Shown here in pieces: positions 34,427-42,793 of a DNA stretch of 64,000 nt. The notes under the pieces were generated by a model. That model did no database searches. It saw only the letters and a list, made by a program, of their open reading frames with translations, and was not told where the DNA came from. The stretch comes from Nocardia sp. alder85J. GTDB lineage: Bacteria > Actinomycetota > Actinomycetes > Mycobacteriales > Mycobacteriaceae. Both the position numbers and the translations under genes were made by a program. How positions within the stretch are numbered: position 1 is the stretch's first letter; each line of letters starts with the position of its first letter. The stretch covers positions 682,001 through 746,000 of the forward strand of contig NZ_JAIUCZ020000004.1 of the NCBI RefSeq assembly GCF_020176955.2. Direction: 5' to 3'.

Positions 34427-34806
34427 GGCTGACCAGCGTCCCCGGTCCCGGCCGGGCCGACAGCGGGGACCGTGTCGTCGGTGTGGGCCTCGTAGACGAG
34501 CTTGACCTTCAACGTCGCATCGGCGGCGCCGGAGGCGACGATGACATTGGCTTTCACCGAGAACCCGATCCCGAACTCGACCTCCACCCGATCCGGGCGC
34601 GTCGCCTCCCCCAACTGCCGGATCGTGTGCGCAGTCGACGTCGCCGCGGCGGTGATCACCTCCCGGGCCCGCTCCAGCGCATCCACCACCGGACCGGTAC
34701 CACCGGTACCGGTCGGCTCGGCACCGGCCACCCGGACTGTTTCGACCAGTACCTCCACGCCCCGAACTGCATCGGCACCACCGGCCCACCAGGCACGACG
34801 AATCAC
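34423..34806 (-). CDS. Trypco1-like (trypsin-co-occurring domain) protein, CU044_2847 family
   Basis: Up to 127 residues from GTG 34806; the true start may be the GTG 16 codons later. The core, VVDALERAREVITAAATSTA followed by IRQLGEATRPDRVEVEFGIG FSVKANVIVASG, fits the small Trypco1 domain (helix, then a P(D/E)xVEVEFG strand block). These domains are described in NTP-dependent bacterial conflict systems beside trypsin-like, CHAT and STAND proteins. Its stop overlaps the start of the large protease-NTPase, so the two are made in fixed ratio. It may be a substrate, adaptor or inhibitor; the role is unknown. Confidence 0.75.
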   Translation of the reverse strand: MIRRAWWAGGADAVRGVEVLVETVRVAGAEPTGTGGTGPVVDALERAREVITAAATSTAHTIRQLGEATRPDRVEVEFGIGFSVKANVIVASGAADATLKVKLVYEAHTDDTVPAVGPAGTGDAGQP

Positions 34807-35319
34807 CCCTCATCGAAAACAGATCATGTGAAAGATTCCGGTTCCCGCCGGTGGCCCCCGAGCAAACCACGCCGATTGACGCCCACCGTACACACCTCCA
34901 CCCACCCGCGCAGCACCTTCCCCGGCAACCACACACACTGCCCACGCGGGGACCACACCCTGCATCACACGATTCGAAAATCACTACACTGCACCATGTT
35001 TCGAGACCGAATATCAACCGACCAGTACGAATCGCGATGCCGGCACACCTGCTCCGGACGGGTGTTGTGGGCAGCGCCGCCAGCGGGCGGCGCCCGCCGA
35101 ACCGATGCTGCCGCCAAGCCGGTCCGAAGCGAACACAGCAGCCCTCGTGCGGCCTGTTGCGCCGCCGAACAATGGGATTCAGGCCCGCCCTGAACATCCG
35201 GTAATCGGCATGAGCGGATGTCACGCGGGCGCAACCGGTTTCGAGCGGTATGTGGCATGAGCGGGCTTCCATCCGTCCCTGGATGGGGCAGGTTCGTGTG
35301 CTGGCCCTAGGCTTTCGTC
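34807..35319. other. Spacer of about 510 bp, promoter region of the protease-NTPase operon
   Basis: It separates the minus-strand Trypco1/STAND operon from the plus-strand SRPBCC gene and must hold both promoters. Open frames here are shadows with poor composition. The copy of the 15-bp repeat at 35204 is the only structure I can point to. Confidence 0.4.
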
Positions 35320-35943
35320 ATGGAGAGGATCGACTGTGCCACCCGGACCATCGCAGCACCACCGGCCGCTGTCTACGACGCTCTGCTGGACCGCGACTCC
35401 CTCGAGGCATGGCTGCCGCCGGACGGGATGCACGGCCGCATCACGGACTGGGACCCACGGCCCGGTGGAGGATTCCACATGGTGCTGACCTATCTCGACC
35501 CCGTCGGTAATCCGGGTAAGACTTCGGATGCGACCGATGTCATCGACGTCGCCTTCGCAGAGTTGCTGCCAGGGCAACGAGTAGTGCAGACGGCCGTCTT
35601 CGAAGCCGACGATCCTTCGTTCACCGGCACTATGACGATGACCTGGACCCTCACTGCTTCCGACGCCGGAACCGAGGTGACCGTCACCGCAACGAACGTG
35701 CCCAGCGGGATAGACCAAGTCGTTCACGAAGCCGGAATCGCCTCCTCGTTGGCCAACTTGGCATCGTTTGCCGAAGGGCGTTCTCACACCGACTGAGGCT
35801 CGTGACCTTCAGGTGCCGACACACGATCCGACCCGCCTATAGTTCCCGGTGACCAACAAGTTCGCCCGATCGGCGCATCTATGAGCAGGTAAATCGGCAT
35901 ATGAGGACAGCCTGCGCCACACTCGCTCATCGGCATGAGCGGA
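35204..35943. repeat. 15-bp direct repeats flanking the SRPBCC gene
   Basis: ATCGGCATGAGCGGA occurs at 35204-35218 and 35929-35943 in direct orientation, with a degenerate copy (ATCGGCATATGAGGA) near 35892. They bracket the 35320-35796 gene. They could mark a small insertion or remnants of a mobile-element end; nothing else supports a specific mechanism. Confidence 0.45.
35320..35796 (+). CDS. SRPBCC (START/AHSA1-like) domain protein
   Basis: 158 residues of the helix-grip fold: N-terminal strand TRTIAAPPAAVYDALLDRDS and LEAWLPPDGMHGRITDWDPR, GGGFHMVLTY, then LLPGQRVVQTAVFEADDPSF and TMTMTWTLTASDAGTEVTVT, with a long C-terminal helix. Family members bind hydrophobic ligands or assist chaperones; many are annotated activator of Hsp90 ATPase-like. 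No operon partner. Start ATG 35320 fits the family N-terminus. Bracketed by the 15-bp direct repeats, so it may be cargo. Confidence 0.82.
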   Translation: MERIDCATRTIAAPPAAVYDALLDRDSLEAWLPPDGMHGRITDWDPRPGGGFHMVLTYLDPVGNPGKTSDATDVIDVAFAELLPGQRVVQTAVFEADDPSFTGTMTMTWTLTASDAGTEVTVTATNVPSGIDQVVHEAGIASSLANLASFAEGRSHTD

Positions 35944-36736
35944 CACCCTGGTCGAGATGCTGGCGATGCGCTAGATGCCCACAACCGGCCGCCTGCGGGG
36001 AATCGTAACTGGCCGTACGCGGGGAAACTTCAAGTGGCCGCTGACACTCGACACCACCGACAATCGACCCCTCGACCTGCGTTTTCCATTGCGTCGAGTC
36101 CTCGACATCGCCGACCACACCGCCACTGCCGCCGACCAGCGGCCGTTGCATGACCAGAGACTGGTCCAACCCGCATTGTGGTGGGTCAAGGACGATACCT
36201 GATGAGTAACGCGGCGCGCACGGGCGACGACGCCGTCCAGGTCGCGTACGCGGAAGGGTGGGGGCCCGGCACCGATCCCGCGTCGCCGCTGGCGGTGACG
36301 GCTCCGCCGAACTGTTCGATCTGCTCGAGCCTATGAACGACAACACCAGCGACACGCTGCTCGACTTTCTTCGCACAGCCGTCGACGACGGATTCGTCCA
36401 CGTGCTGCTCACCGTGACCGATCGACAGATCGCCTTCGCGGTCACGCAGCCATAGCTGCACGCCGCGCGCTGCCGCTGCTCGCGACCGCGGAGCCGTAAG
36501 CGTCTGAATGTTCGTGCCGATCCGGCGACCCGCAGCCGCAGCCGGTATCCAACGCCGGCCGAGTCGTCGCCGTCGACCCCGCTGCTACGCACAGCCCCCT
36601 GCACCGCGCCAGCCTCATTCGTGCGACACCAGGCCGGCCCCCGACCGGAATCAGCCTTTTCGAGCATCACCCGATGCCCCGCGTCCGGTGAGCTCTCATC
36701 CACCGACCGCGCTTCTCCCCGGAAGGACGTAACCAG
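35797..36736. other. Mosaic spacer of about 940 bp with small doubtful frames and IS21-end-like motifs
   Basis: At 35985-36050 the modules CGGCCGCCTGCGGGGAAT, AACTGGCCGTACGCGGGGA and AAGTGGCCGC resemble repeated IS21-family termini, suggesting a decayed element end. Short frames at 35975-36202 (75 aa), 36202-36336 (44 aa) and 36333-36455 (40 aa, MNDNTSDTLLDFLRTAVDDG...) have acceptable composition. The last two overlap as ATGA and might be one frameshifted gene. None has enough support to be called. Confidence 0.3.
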
Positions 36737-38116
36737 ATGAGCCACATCACGATTCGCCACAACCGTCAACTCGGCACGCTTGTCTACGGTACCTATCGCG
36801 GTATGTCAGGGGTCGGGAAGGCGCTCACCGAGTGGCCCTGCAACTTCCGCGGGTCGGAGAACCTGCCCGCCGATGACGAGTTGGGTGACCCGTACTGGTA
36901 TCTGCCGCACTCGCGGCGCCGCCGAGCCGACACCTACAAGATCGACAGTGCGGTCGAGCGGCTTCGCGAACTCGGTCACGAGATCGATGTCGACATCGAC
37001 GACACGACGCCGGCGGTCGACTTCGCTGGGTTCATGCAGGAAAAGTACGACAGGGCCGACGATCGGGCTGCGTATCAGCAGTACATGGCGCGGCGCGAAT
37101 TCTGGACTTCCGACAGCATCCGAGCGGACAACCAGCGCACCTTCGACATGCTCAACGGTCAGCCGATTCTCGTCGGTCATCATTCCGAGCATCGGCACCG
37201 GCGTTTGCTGGATCGGCTGTGGCAGCGTGAGGGCAAGGCGTGGGCACTCTACGACAAGGCCAAAAACCGCATTGACCGTGCAGCGGCGGCAGCGAATTTC
37301 CGGGCCTATAAAGAGAATCCGGGCACTACCCAGCGCCGTATCCTCGGCATCGAAACCGATCTACGCCGTATCGGCAAGAACCTGGAACAGCATGGCGATC
37401 GGTGGTCGGATCACTCTTTGGCGATCGCGCGAGCCGAGATCGTGGAGAAGCTGGAGGAAATCGACTACTGGTGGCGAGTACTCGACGAGGCGGGCGTGCA
37501 CGTCTGGGAGCCTGGCGATTTCGCGGTCGGCGACTTCGTCTCTTGGAGCCGTGATCGCTGGCACGAGGTTGCCCGCGTCAACCCGAAGTCGGTCAGTGTC
37601 GCCGGTCTCTACGACACCGTCGGCGGTCGAGTCCAAACCATGGCCGCGCTGACCCGCCGCAACGGCCGCCCGCAGCCGCTGCCGTATCACCAGGTGACCG
37701 GCCATCTCACCGCCGCGCAGGCCCATGAGCAGTTCCCCGAATTGTTCGCGGTCCTCGATGCCGCGCCGGCCCGGCCGCGTCCGGCTCGGAAACGGGGCAG
37801 CGTCACACTTCGTCATTATCGCGCCGCCGAGGGCGAGCGCTGGGAATGGCGGGTCGGTGATGTCGAGTACCACGCGTTCTGGCGTCATCCGCAGAACTGG
37901 TGGCGCGGCGAGCACGAGCCGGTAACCGAACCGGGTTTCATCCACGTCACGGCGTATCGAGCCGGGAAAACACCCACTTTCGTGTCCCGCGGCGAACCTG
38001 TCGAGGTCGCGGTCTCCGAGGTCGCGATCGACGGTGACATCGCGTGGGTGGAGGAGGTCCACAACCAACTGCGCGACCATGTCCAAACCCATTACACCAG
38101 CAGCGCAGCCGCCTGA
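36737..38116 (+). CDS. DUF3560 domain-containing protein
   Basis: 459 residues; GGAAGGACG precedes ATG 36737. The N-terminal part carries the DUF3560 hallmarks: an ITIRHNRQLGTLVYGTYRGM strand start, a WPCNFRGSENL turn, then NGQPILVGHHSEHRHRRLLD near 145, followed by long charged helices typical of the domain. The C-terminal 200 residues, with VGDFVSWSRDRWHEVARVNP (a small beta barrel-like segment), are specific to this group. DUF3560 proteins are common on actinobacterial plasmids, phages and integrative elements; biochemical role unknown. It supports a mobile origin for this region. Confidence 0.85.
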   Translation: MSHITIRHNRQLGTLVYGTYRGMSGVGKALTEWPCNFRGSENLPADDELGDPYWYLPHSRRRRADTYKIDSAVERLRELGHEIDVDIDDTTPAVDFAGFMQEKYDRADDRAAYQQYMARREFWTSDSIRADNQRTFDMLNGQPILVGHHSEHRHRRLLDRLWQREGKAWALYDKAKNRIDRAAAAANFRAYKENPGTTQRRILGIETDLRRIGKNLEQHGDRWSDHSLAIARAEIVEKLEEIDYWWRVLDEAGVHVWEPGDFAVGDFVSWSRDRWHEVARVNPKSVSVAGLYDTVGGRVQTMAALTRRNGRPQPLPYHQVTGHLTAAQAHEQFPELFAVLDAAPARPRPARKRGSVTLRHYRAAEGERWEWRVGDVEYHAFWRHPQNWWRGEHEPVTEPGFIHVTAYRAGKTPTFVSRGEPVEVAVSEVAIDGDIAWVEEVHNQLRDHVQTHYTSSAAA

Positions 38117-38397
38117 GCAGCAGGCCAGGCGATCGCTGCCCTGTGAGGCTTGACGAAGCGTCGGCGTGATCTGGAAATATCGCAACAGGGGTCCACTCAT
38201 GATAAACGCTGGCGCCGGCCACCGTGACCGCCGAGCAGAGACCGGGATTCGATCCGAAACGGGCGTCCCTGCCTCTGAATCCCCCAGTCGCCCTTAATAT
38301 CTCGGCCGCCGATGCCCTCACCCACCTCACCGGCATCACCCACGGACCCACAGTGCCGTGACCGCAAGCCGTTGTCCGCATTCCCAGGAGGTTCTCC

Positions 38398-38613
38398 ATG
38401 CCCAGATCGACATCGGAACAACTGGTGCGTTTGGCCGACGATCTCGGCCTCGATGGTATCGAACTGTTCGACGCCGTACATGACGCTGCCAGTAACACCG
38501 CGTCCCAGATCAACAACAACGGCCTCACTGCTCAAATCGAGTACCTCAACGAGCAGTTCGGTGCCGCCGAGACCGAACAGCTCATTCGCGAGGCCGCTGA
38601 CACCGGCCAGTGA
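38398..38613 (+). CDS. Small hypothetical protein (71 aa)
   Basis: ATG 38398 follows a near-perfect AGGAGG 7 bp upstream. The 71-residue product is acidic and helical: STSEQLVRLADDLGLDGIEL, FDAVHDAASNTASQINNNGL, EYLNEQFGAAETEQLIREAA. It is probably co-expressed with the DUF3560 gene 280 bp upstream. No family recognised. Confidence 0.65.
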   Translation: MPRSTSEQLVRLADDLGLDGIELFDAVHDAASNTASQINNNGLTAQIEYLNEQFGAAETEQLIREAADTGQ

Positions 38614-39007
38614 GTCGCCGGCCCGATCCAGGCAACGACCTTGTGCCGTGTGGAAATCTGCGGAGCCCGCACGGCGATGCCGAACACCGAGATCGGCGAC
38701 CGTCTCGCAGCGGTCTGTTCGTCGGGGACCGTGACGACGGCCGCTGGCGGCTGGGCGGCGGTAAGTCCCTGAGCTCGGGTGGATTGGTCGGCGCCATTGC
38801 ATCTGTCGCCGCCGTCGATGCCCGGATTCGTGCCGCCATGTGATGTGGCGAGATGGCCGCCGTCGTGACCCCGGCCGCGGGCAACGCCGTTCCCCCGATG
38901 CCTTGTAGGCCGCAGACAACTCTGCGTATTCCAGTGCCTACCCGGCTGGCGCACGAAATCTGGCCTGGCTCACCGGACTGGCCATCCATGCCGGCCGCTG
39001 CCGAAAC
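38614..39007. other. Spacer of about 390 bp without a supported gene
   Basis: Frames on both strands here are Arg/Pro/Ser-rich and overlap one another; none has a ribosome-binding site. No hairpin or repeat noted. Confidence 0.35.
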
Positions 39008-39214
39008 TTATGCTGTTTCTCCACCTCGGGGAAGTTGGCGTACGACGCCTTCCTCAAGCAGTGCTTCCTTGCGGTCGAGCAGTTCGGTTACGGACCAAAT
39101 GCGCGCGGGAGCCAAGAGCGGCGTTACCGGTCGGATGCGAACGGCAGCAACAGACGGCGGGACGTGCTCCGGTCGGGAGAGTTCGGGGGTGTCGGTGGCA
39201 ACGATGTTCTTCAA
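39008..39214 (-). CDS. Small hypothetical protein (about 68 aa)
   Basis: A minus-strand frame starting at TTG 39214 with a plausible C-terminal helix (IWSVTELLDRKEALLEEGVV). It lies 60 bp after the 62-residue gene on the same strand, so it could share a transcript. The weak start makes this provisional. Confidence 0.35.
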   Translation of the reverse strand: MKNIVATDTPELSRPEHVPPSVAAVRIRPVTPLLAPARIWSVTELLDRKEALLEEGVVRQLPRGGETA

Positions 39215-39274
39215 TTGTGTTGTAAATTGGGGCTTCCCGACTGTTCAAACCGGCGAGGCCGTGTCAGCCGAGCG

Positions 39275-39463
39275 TCAGGGCCGCTTGGGCATCATGCGGA
39301 CTTCCCTGTCGGAGGCCGGGCACTTCCCCTCGGGCGAGTCGTGAGTCACGATCCATACACTGACGACGTTGCCTTGGGTGCGAACTTCGTTGTGGCACAA
39401 CGGACACACCACGATCAGCGTCCTGTTGATGTCCTCGTCGACGTAGAGCGGCGTATCTGTCAT
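39275..39463 (-). CDS. Small zinc-ribbon-like hypothetical protein (62 aa)
   Basis: ATG 39463 has AAGGAT upstream. The product MTDTPLYVDEDINRTLIVVC carries CPLCHNE and a later KCPASD, giving three Cys plus His, a possible metal site. Balanced composition makes it likely real. It could act as a small regulator or adaptor. No family recognised. Confidence 0.6.
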   Translation of the reverse strand: MTDTPLYVDEDINRTLIVVCPLCHNEVRTQGNVVSVWIVTHDSPEGKCPASDREVRMMPKRP

Positions 39464-39496
39464 GTCACTATCCTTCAGAGGTTTGAGATCCGCGAA

Positions 39497-39781
39497 TCAG
39501 TCACGTGCACAATCGATTTGGCGGATTCGAATGGTCATGGAAGGACCCAGAGCTGTTCGCACGGAAGGCGCCGACTCCCCGGCCGGAGCTGCTCGAACGT
39601 GACGACGTCGCGTTGGTGGTAGACCTGCCCAGTGCTCGGCGAATCGATAGGCCGCCGAGAGACAGGCCACGAACCGCAGCTCCCGTGGCTTCAGGATCCT
39701 TGGGCGGATGCACACGAGCACGTCGGGCTCGTCTGGCCGTGGCGATGTCGTTTGAGCCGCAGAAGGACCCGCGAAGCTCAT
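39497..39781 (-). CDS. Hypothetical protein (94 aa) downstream of the resolvase-fold-like gene
   Basis: ATG 39781 lies 12 bp after the stop of the 39794-40459 gene on the same strand, suggesting an operon, but no good ribosome-binding site is seen. Middle segment VLVCIRPRILKPRELRFVAC and LSAAYRFAEHWAGLPPTRRR look protein-like; the ends are low-complexity. A competing frame overlaps it. Provisional. Confidence 0.4.
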   Translation of the reverse strand: MSFAGPSAAQTTSPRPDEPDVLVCIRPRILKPRELRFVACLSAAYRFAEHWAGLPPTRRRHVRAAPAGESAPSVRTALGPSMTIRIRQIDCARD

Positions 39782-39793
39782 GGTGGTAGCCGG

Positions 39794-40459
39794 TCAGCGC
39801 TGCCCGGCTACGGAGCGGTCGAGCCGTGCGGCCTCGAGGTCCGGATCTGGATCCGGATCGGTGAGCTTGCCCAGCACGCCGACGAGGACCGCCAGATCGA
39901 CACCGTCGGGTAGGGCAGGGCCGAGTTCGTCGAGGGCCGGGTACTCCAGGCCGCGGGCTGCTGCCCGTTCGCGCGGGCTGCTCGTAGGAGGCACGATCTT
40001 GCCCTCCTTGACCAGGAAGGCGTACGCGAATGCCTTACGCGGGCATCGAGTCGCACGGCACGTCAGGTGATCTTGCATGATGTGCCGCGCGACGAGTTCC
40101 GTGAGCGGCTGGGCCGGGTATCCGTGGCCGGGGTCGCGGTGCACGTACGCGGAGGCCGCCCAGGTCTCGGGAGGGACCACGGTCTCCAGATCCATCTGCT
40201 CGCACACCCGTGACGGGGTGTGGCCGACGGTCTCCAGGTCCCAGACGATGAGCGCGGCGACTTCCAGGCCGGCGGCGATCCCGAGCGCGTACCCGACAGG
40301 ATCCCGGTCGTCGTGCGGCGGGCGCACAGTGTGGATGTACTGGTAGCCCAGTCCCTCGGCGTGGCGGCGGAGCCCGGCCGCGTGTTCCAGTGCGCTGGAA
40401 CCGGATACGTCAGCGCGTACCAGGCCAACCGCTAACGGTCTCGCATGATGGGAATTCAT
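39794..40459 (-). CDS. Hypothetical protein with an N-terminal resolvase-like alpha/beta segment
   Basis: 221 residues from ATG 40459 (AGAGGACA upstream; the extension to 40519 is unsupported). The N-terminal 100 residues, LAVGLVRADVSGSSALEHAA, LRRHAEGLGYQYIHTVRPPH and VAALIVWDLETVGHTPSRVC, recall the serine-recombinase catalytic domain layout (strand, helix, GY strand), but the catalytic serine context and arginines are not evident, so it is probably a non-catalytic relative. The C-terminal region is unassigned. It is divergent from the XRE regulator with a shared control region. Confidence 0.6.
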   Translation of the reverse strand: MNSHHARPLAVGLVRADVSGSSALEHAAGLRRHAEGLGYQYIHTVRPPHDDRDPVGYALGIAAGLEVAALIVWDLETVGHTPSRVCEQMDLETVVPPETWAASAYVHRDPGHGYPAQPLTELVARHIMQDHLTCRATRCPRKAFAYAFLVKEGKIVPPTSSPRERAAARGLEYPALDELGPALPDGVDLAVLVGVLGKLTDPDPDPDLEAARLDRSVAGQR

Positions 40460-40642
40460 GCCCGTGTCCTCTCGGCGGTGATTGTCGGTACGGCACCCGC
40501 CGCCGGGGTCCGGGCGCATCCGACCGTGGCGTCCCTTGTTACGGGTGTGGGTCGGCCGATGCGCTGAGGGCGGGTTGGACTCGTCCGGCGGCGGGGCCTG
40601 GTCTCAGCGTGAGCCGCACCGGCTGCACTAACCACGAAGAAA

Positions 40643-40669
40643 TTCCGCAGCTTTCCCGCAACTTCCCGT
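40643..40669. promoter_or_regulatory. Three 10-bp-phased TTCC(C)G repeats upstream of the XRE operon
   Basis: TTCCGCA (40643), TTCCCGC (40653) and TTCCCGT (40663) are spaced exactly 10 bp apart, about 100 bp before the XRE start and between divergent genes. The same phased motif occurs at 22175-22531. It is probably the binding site of the adjacent regulator. Confidence 0.5.
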
Positions 40670-40760
40670 ACATCGTCGGTGGATCGCTCCCCGAGAGATA
40701 CTGGAAGCAGGTAGCTTTCGATCAACAACGACAGCAGAGCAGGGGCTTGGAGCTGGGTCG

Positions 40761-42110
40761 ATGATCACGTACCGATGGACAGGAATCGAGATTCGACAGC
40801 TGCGCGATGCCATGCAGCTGTCGATTGATGAGTTCGCGAACCTGGTTCAGGTTTCGAGCCGTTCCGTGGAGGGTTGGGAATCAGCGGGGGCGGGTGCGTC
40901 GTTACGCCCATCGAGTAAGCGTCAGCTGGACAAGGCATTGGCTGAGGCGTCGCCGAACGTTGTCGCGCGGTTCGCGCGGATGACGGGCGTGGACGCTGAG
41001 AATGACAACTGTACGGCCGTGCCGGATACGCTGGCGGTCGACACCCTCGGTCAGCCGATGCCGGCCGTTCTGGGTGCTGATGAAGCCGACCAGGTTTGGG
41101 TTCAGGCCCGGACCGCCGCTGGAGAGGTCATTCTTGTGTCACTTCCTCGCCGCACCGTCATCACCGGCATCGGGGCTGGGGCCCTGGCTGTAGCCGCTGG
41201 CGTGAAGCCTGCGGCGGTCCTCGCGAACAGTCCCGATATCGACCGTCTCGAACACTTTCACCGGCTCCGGTTGTCGTTGATCGAGTCCGACAACTTGCAC
41301 GGTGCTCGCGACGTTATCCCGTTGGTGGAGCAGAGCATCGAGCGCATCGGCCAGCTGCGCCGCGCCCGAGTCGGTGACCCGGTCACGATGCAGCGCATGA
41401 GGATCTTGTACGCGGAATTCGCTGCCTGGCTGCATCAGGATTGCCGCTCGTGGGACCGCGCGCAGCACTGGACAGACCGGGGCTTGACCTGGTCCCATCA
41501 GCTCGGCGATCCCTACTCGGTGGCGGCGGTCCTCATCCGCAAGGCCCATATCGCGGCCGACATGGGTGACGGGATGGAAGCGCTGGAGCTGGCGGACGCC
41601 GCGGTACGCCAGGCGCCACCGGACACCAGGTTCGCGGCCGTGGCGAATACGTTCGGCGCGCACGGTCGTGCTCTGGCAGGCGACCGGTCCGGCAGCGAAG
41701 CGCAGTTCGATCGCGCTCGCGCACTCGCCCAGGACGCGAACGTCGACCCGTCCTGGGGGTTCTTCCTGGATCAGGAGTACATCAACGTGCACCAGGCGCA
41801 AGGCCGGGTGGCGCTCGGTGACTACCGGTCAGCGATCGACCAGTTCGGGGAGGCGATCAGTTCGATGCGCTCGGGGCAGACCCGCGATCAGGCCGTCTAC
41901 GTGTCGCGGCAAGCAGTCGCGTACGTGCAGGCCGGCGATATCGAGTCCGGCGCGCGGCTGGGCCACGCGGTGATGGGATGCGCGGTCAGCACAGGGTCGG
42001 AGCGGATCCTGCACAACCTTCGGACGGTGCACAGCGCCCTGGATCCGCATAGTCGGCACGAGTCGATCGTGCAGTTCCGCGACGCTGCCGCGCAGTGGGC
42101 TCTCGCGTGA
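40761..42110 (+). CDS. XRE-type helix-turn-helix regulator with C-terminal TPR-like sensor
   Basis: 449 residues. The N-terminal HTH lies at about 8-55 (GIEIRQLRDAMQLSIDEFAN, VSSRSVEGWESAGAG). A short hydrophobic linker follows (VITGIGAGALAVAAGVKPAA), then a long helical repeat region with TPR-like units (AFAAWLHQDCRSWDRAQHWTDRG, GDGMEALELADAAVRQ, GRVALGDYRSAIDQFGEAIS). This architecture is common in actinobacterial accessory regions and in regulators responding to small ligands or peptides. It is coupled by GTGA overlap to the RibD-like gene. The phased TTCCCG repeats lie upstream. Confidence 0.85.
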   Translation: MITYRWTGIEIRQLRDAMQLSIDEFANLVQVSSRSVEGWESAGAGASLRPSSKRQLDKALAEASPNVVARFARMTGVDAENDNCTAVPDTLAVDTLGQPMPAVLGADEADQVWVQARTAAGEVILVSLPRRTVITGIGAGALAVAAGVKPAAVLANSPDIDRLEHFHRLRLSLIESDNLHGARDVIPLVEQSIERIGQLRRARVGDPVTMQRMRILYAEFAAWLHQDCRSWDRAQHWTDRGLTWSHQLGDPYSVAAVLIRKAHIAADMGDGMEALELADAAVRQAPPDTRFAAVANTFGAHGRALAGDRSGSEAQFDRARALAQDANVDPSWGFFLDQEYINVHQAQGRVALGDYRSAIDQFGEAISSMRSGQTRDQAVYVSRQAVAYVQAGDIESGARLGHAVMGCAVSTGSERILHNLRTVHSALDPHSRHESIVQFRDAAAQWALA

Positions 42111-42793
42111 GCCGTCCTCACGTCGTGTTGTCGGCGGCGGCCAGCGTGGATGGCTTCCTCGACGACACGAGCCCGGTCCGGTTGTTGCTGTCGAACGACG
42201 CGGATTTCGATCGCGTGGACCAGCTGCGCGCCGAGGCCGATGCCATCATGGTCGGCGCGGAGACCATTCGGACTGACAATCCGCGTCTGACGGTGAAATC
42301 GGCGCAGCGGCAAGCGGAACGGGTCGCTGCGGGCCAGCCTCCGAATCCGCTGAAGGTGACGGTCACCCGGTCCGGGGACCTGGATCCCGAGGCGAAGGTC
42401 TGGCATCACGGGGTCGAACAGACCCCGGTCGTCTACGCGCCGGAGGCCGGCGCGGTGCTGGCGGGCGCTCGACTGGGCGGGCTCGCGGACGTCGTCGCGC
42501 TGCCGGGCAGCCGGATCGAGTTCAGCGCGATCCTGGACGATCTCGGCGCGCGTGGTGTGAAGCGACTCATGGTGGAGGGCGGGAGCCAGGTTATCGCCGG
42601 ATTCCTCGCGGGTGGCCTGGTCGATGATCTTCTGCTCGCGATCGGACCTACCCTTGTCGGCGATGCGGGCGCACCACGGTTCGCGCGCCCGGCCCGGTAC
42701 CCAGGTGGGCCCACACGAAGGATGAGGCTGGTGGACGTCACTGCGATCGGCGACGTCGCACTGTTGCACTACCGACCCAAGGAGGATTCGTGA
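42107..42793 (+). CDS. RibD C-terminal (dihydrofolate reductase-like) domain protein
   Basis: 228 residues, starting at GTG 42107, which overlaps the regulator stop (GTGA). It matches the reductase half of RibD: VVLSAAASVDGFLDDTSPVR, AIMVGAETIRTDNPRLTVKS (NADPH and substrate loop) and GVKRLMVEGGSQVIAGFLAG. In RibD this domain reduces the ribosyl group of the pyrimidine intermediate of riboflavin synthesis. Here it is a separate polypeptide encoded before, not after, its deaminase. It may act in riboflavin-like modification or production of a pteridine or deazaflavin-type metabolite; the product is unknown. Confidence 0.88.
   Translation: MSRPHVVLSAAASVDGFLDDTSPVRLLLSNDADFDRVDQLRAEADAIMVGAETIRTDNPRLTVKSAQRQAERVAAGQPPNPLKVTVTRSGDLDPEAKVWHHGVEQTPVVYAPEAGAVLAGARLGGLADVVALPGSRIEFSAILDDLGARGVKRLMVEGGSQVIAGFLAGGLVDDLLLAIGPTLVGDAGAPRFARPARYPGGPTRRMRLVDVTAIGDVALLHYRPKEDS

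Noticed and set aside
34427..35272. N-terminal extension of the protease-NTPase frame to 35272
   Set aside because: It covers the Trypco1-like gene in another frame, is Arg/Cys-rich and lacks homology; ATG 34426 with ATGA overlap fits better.
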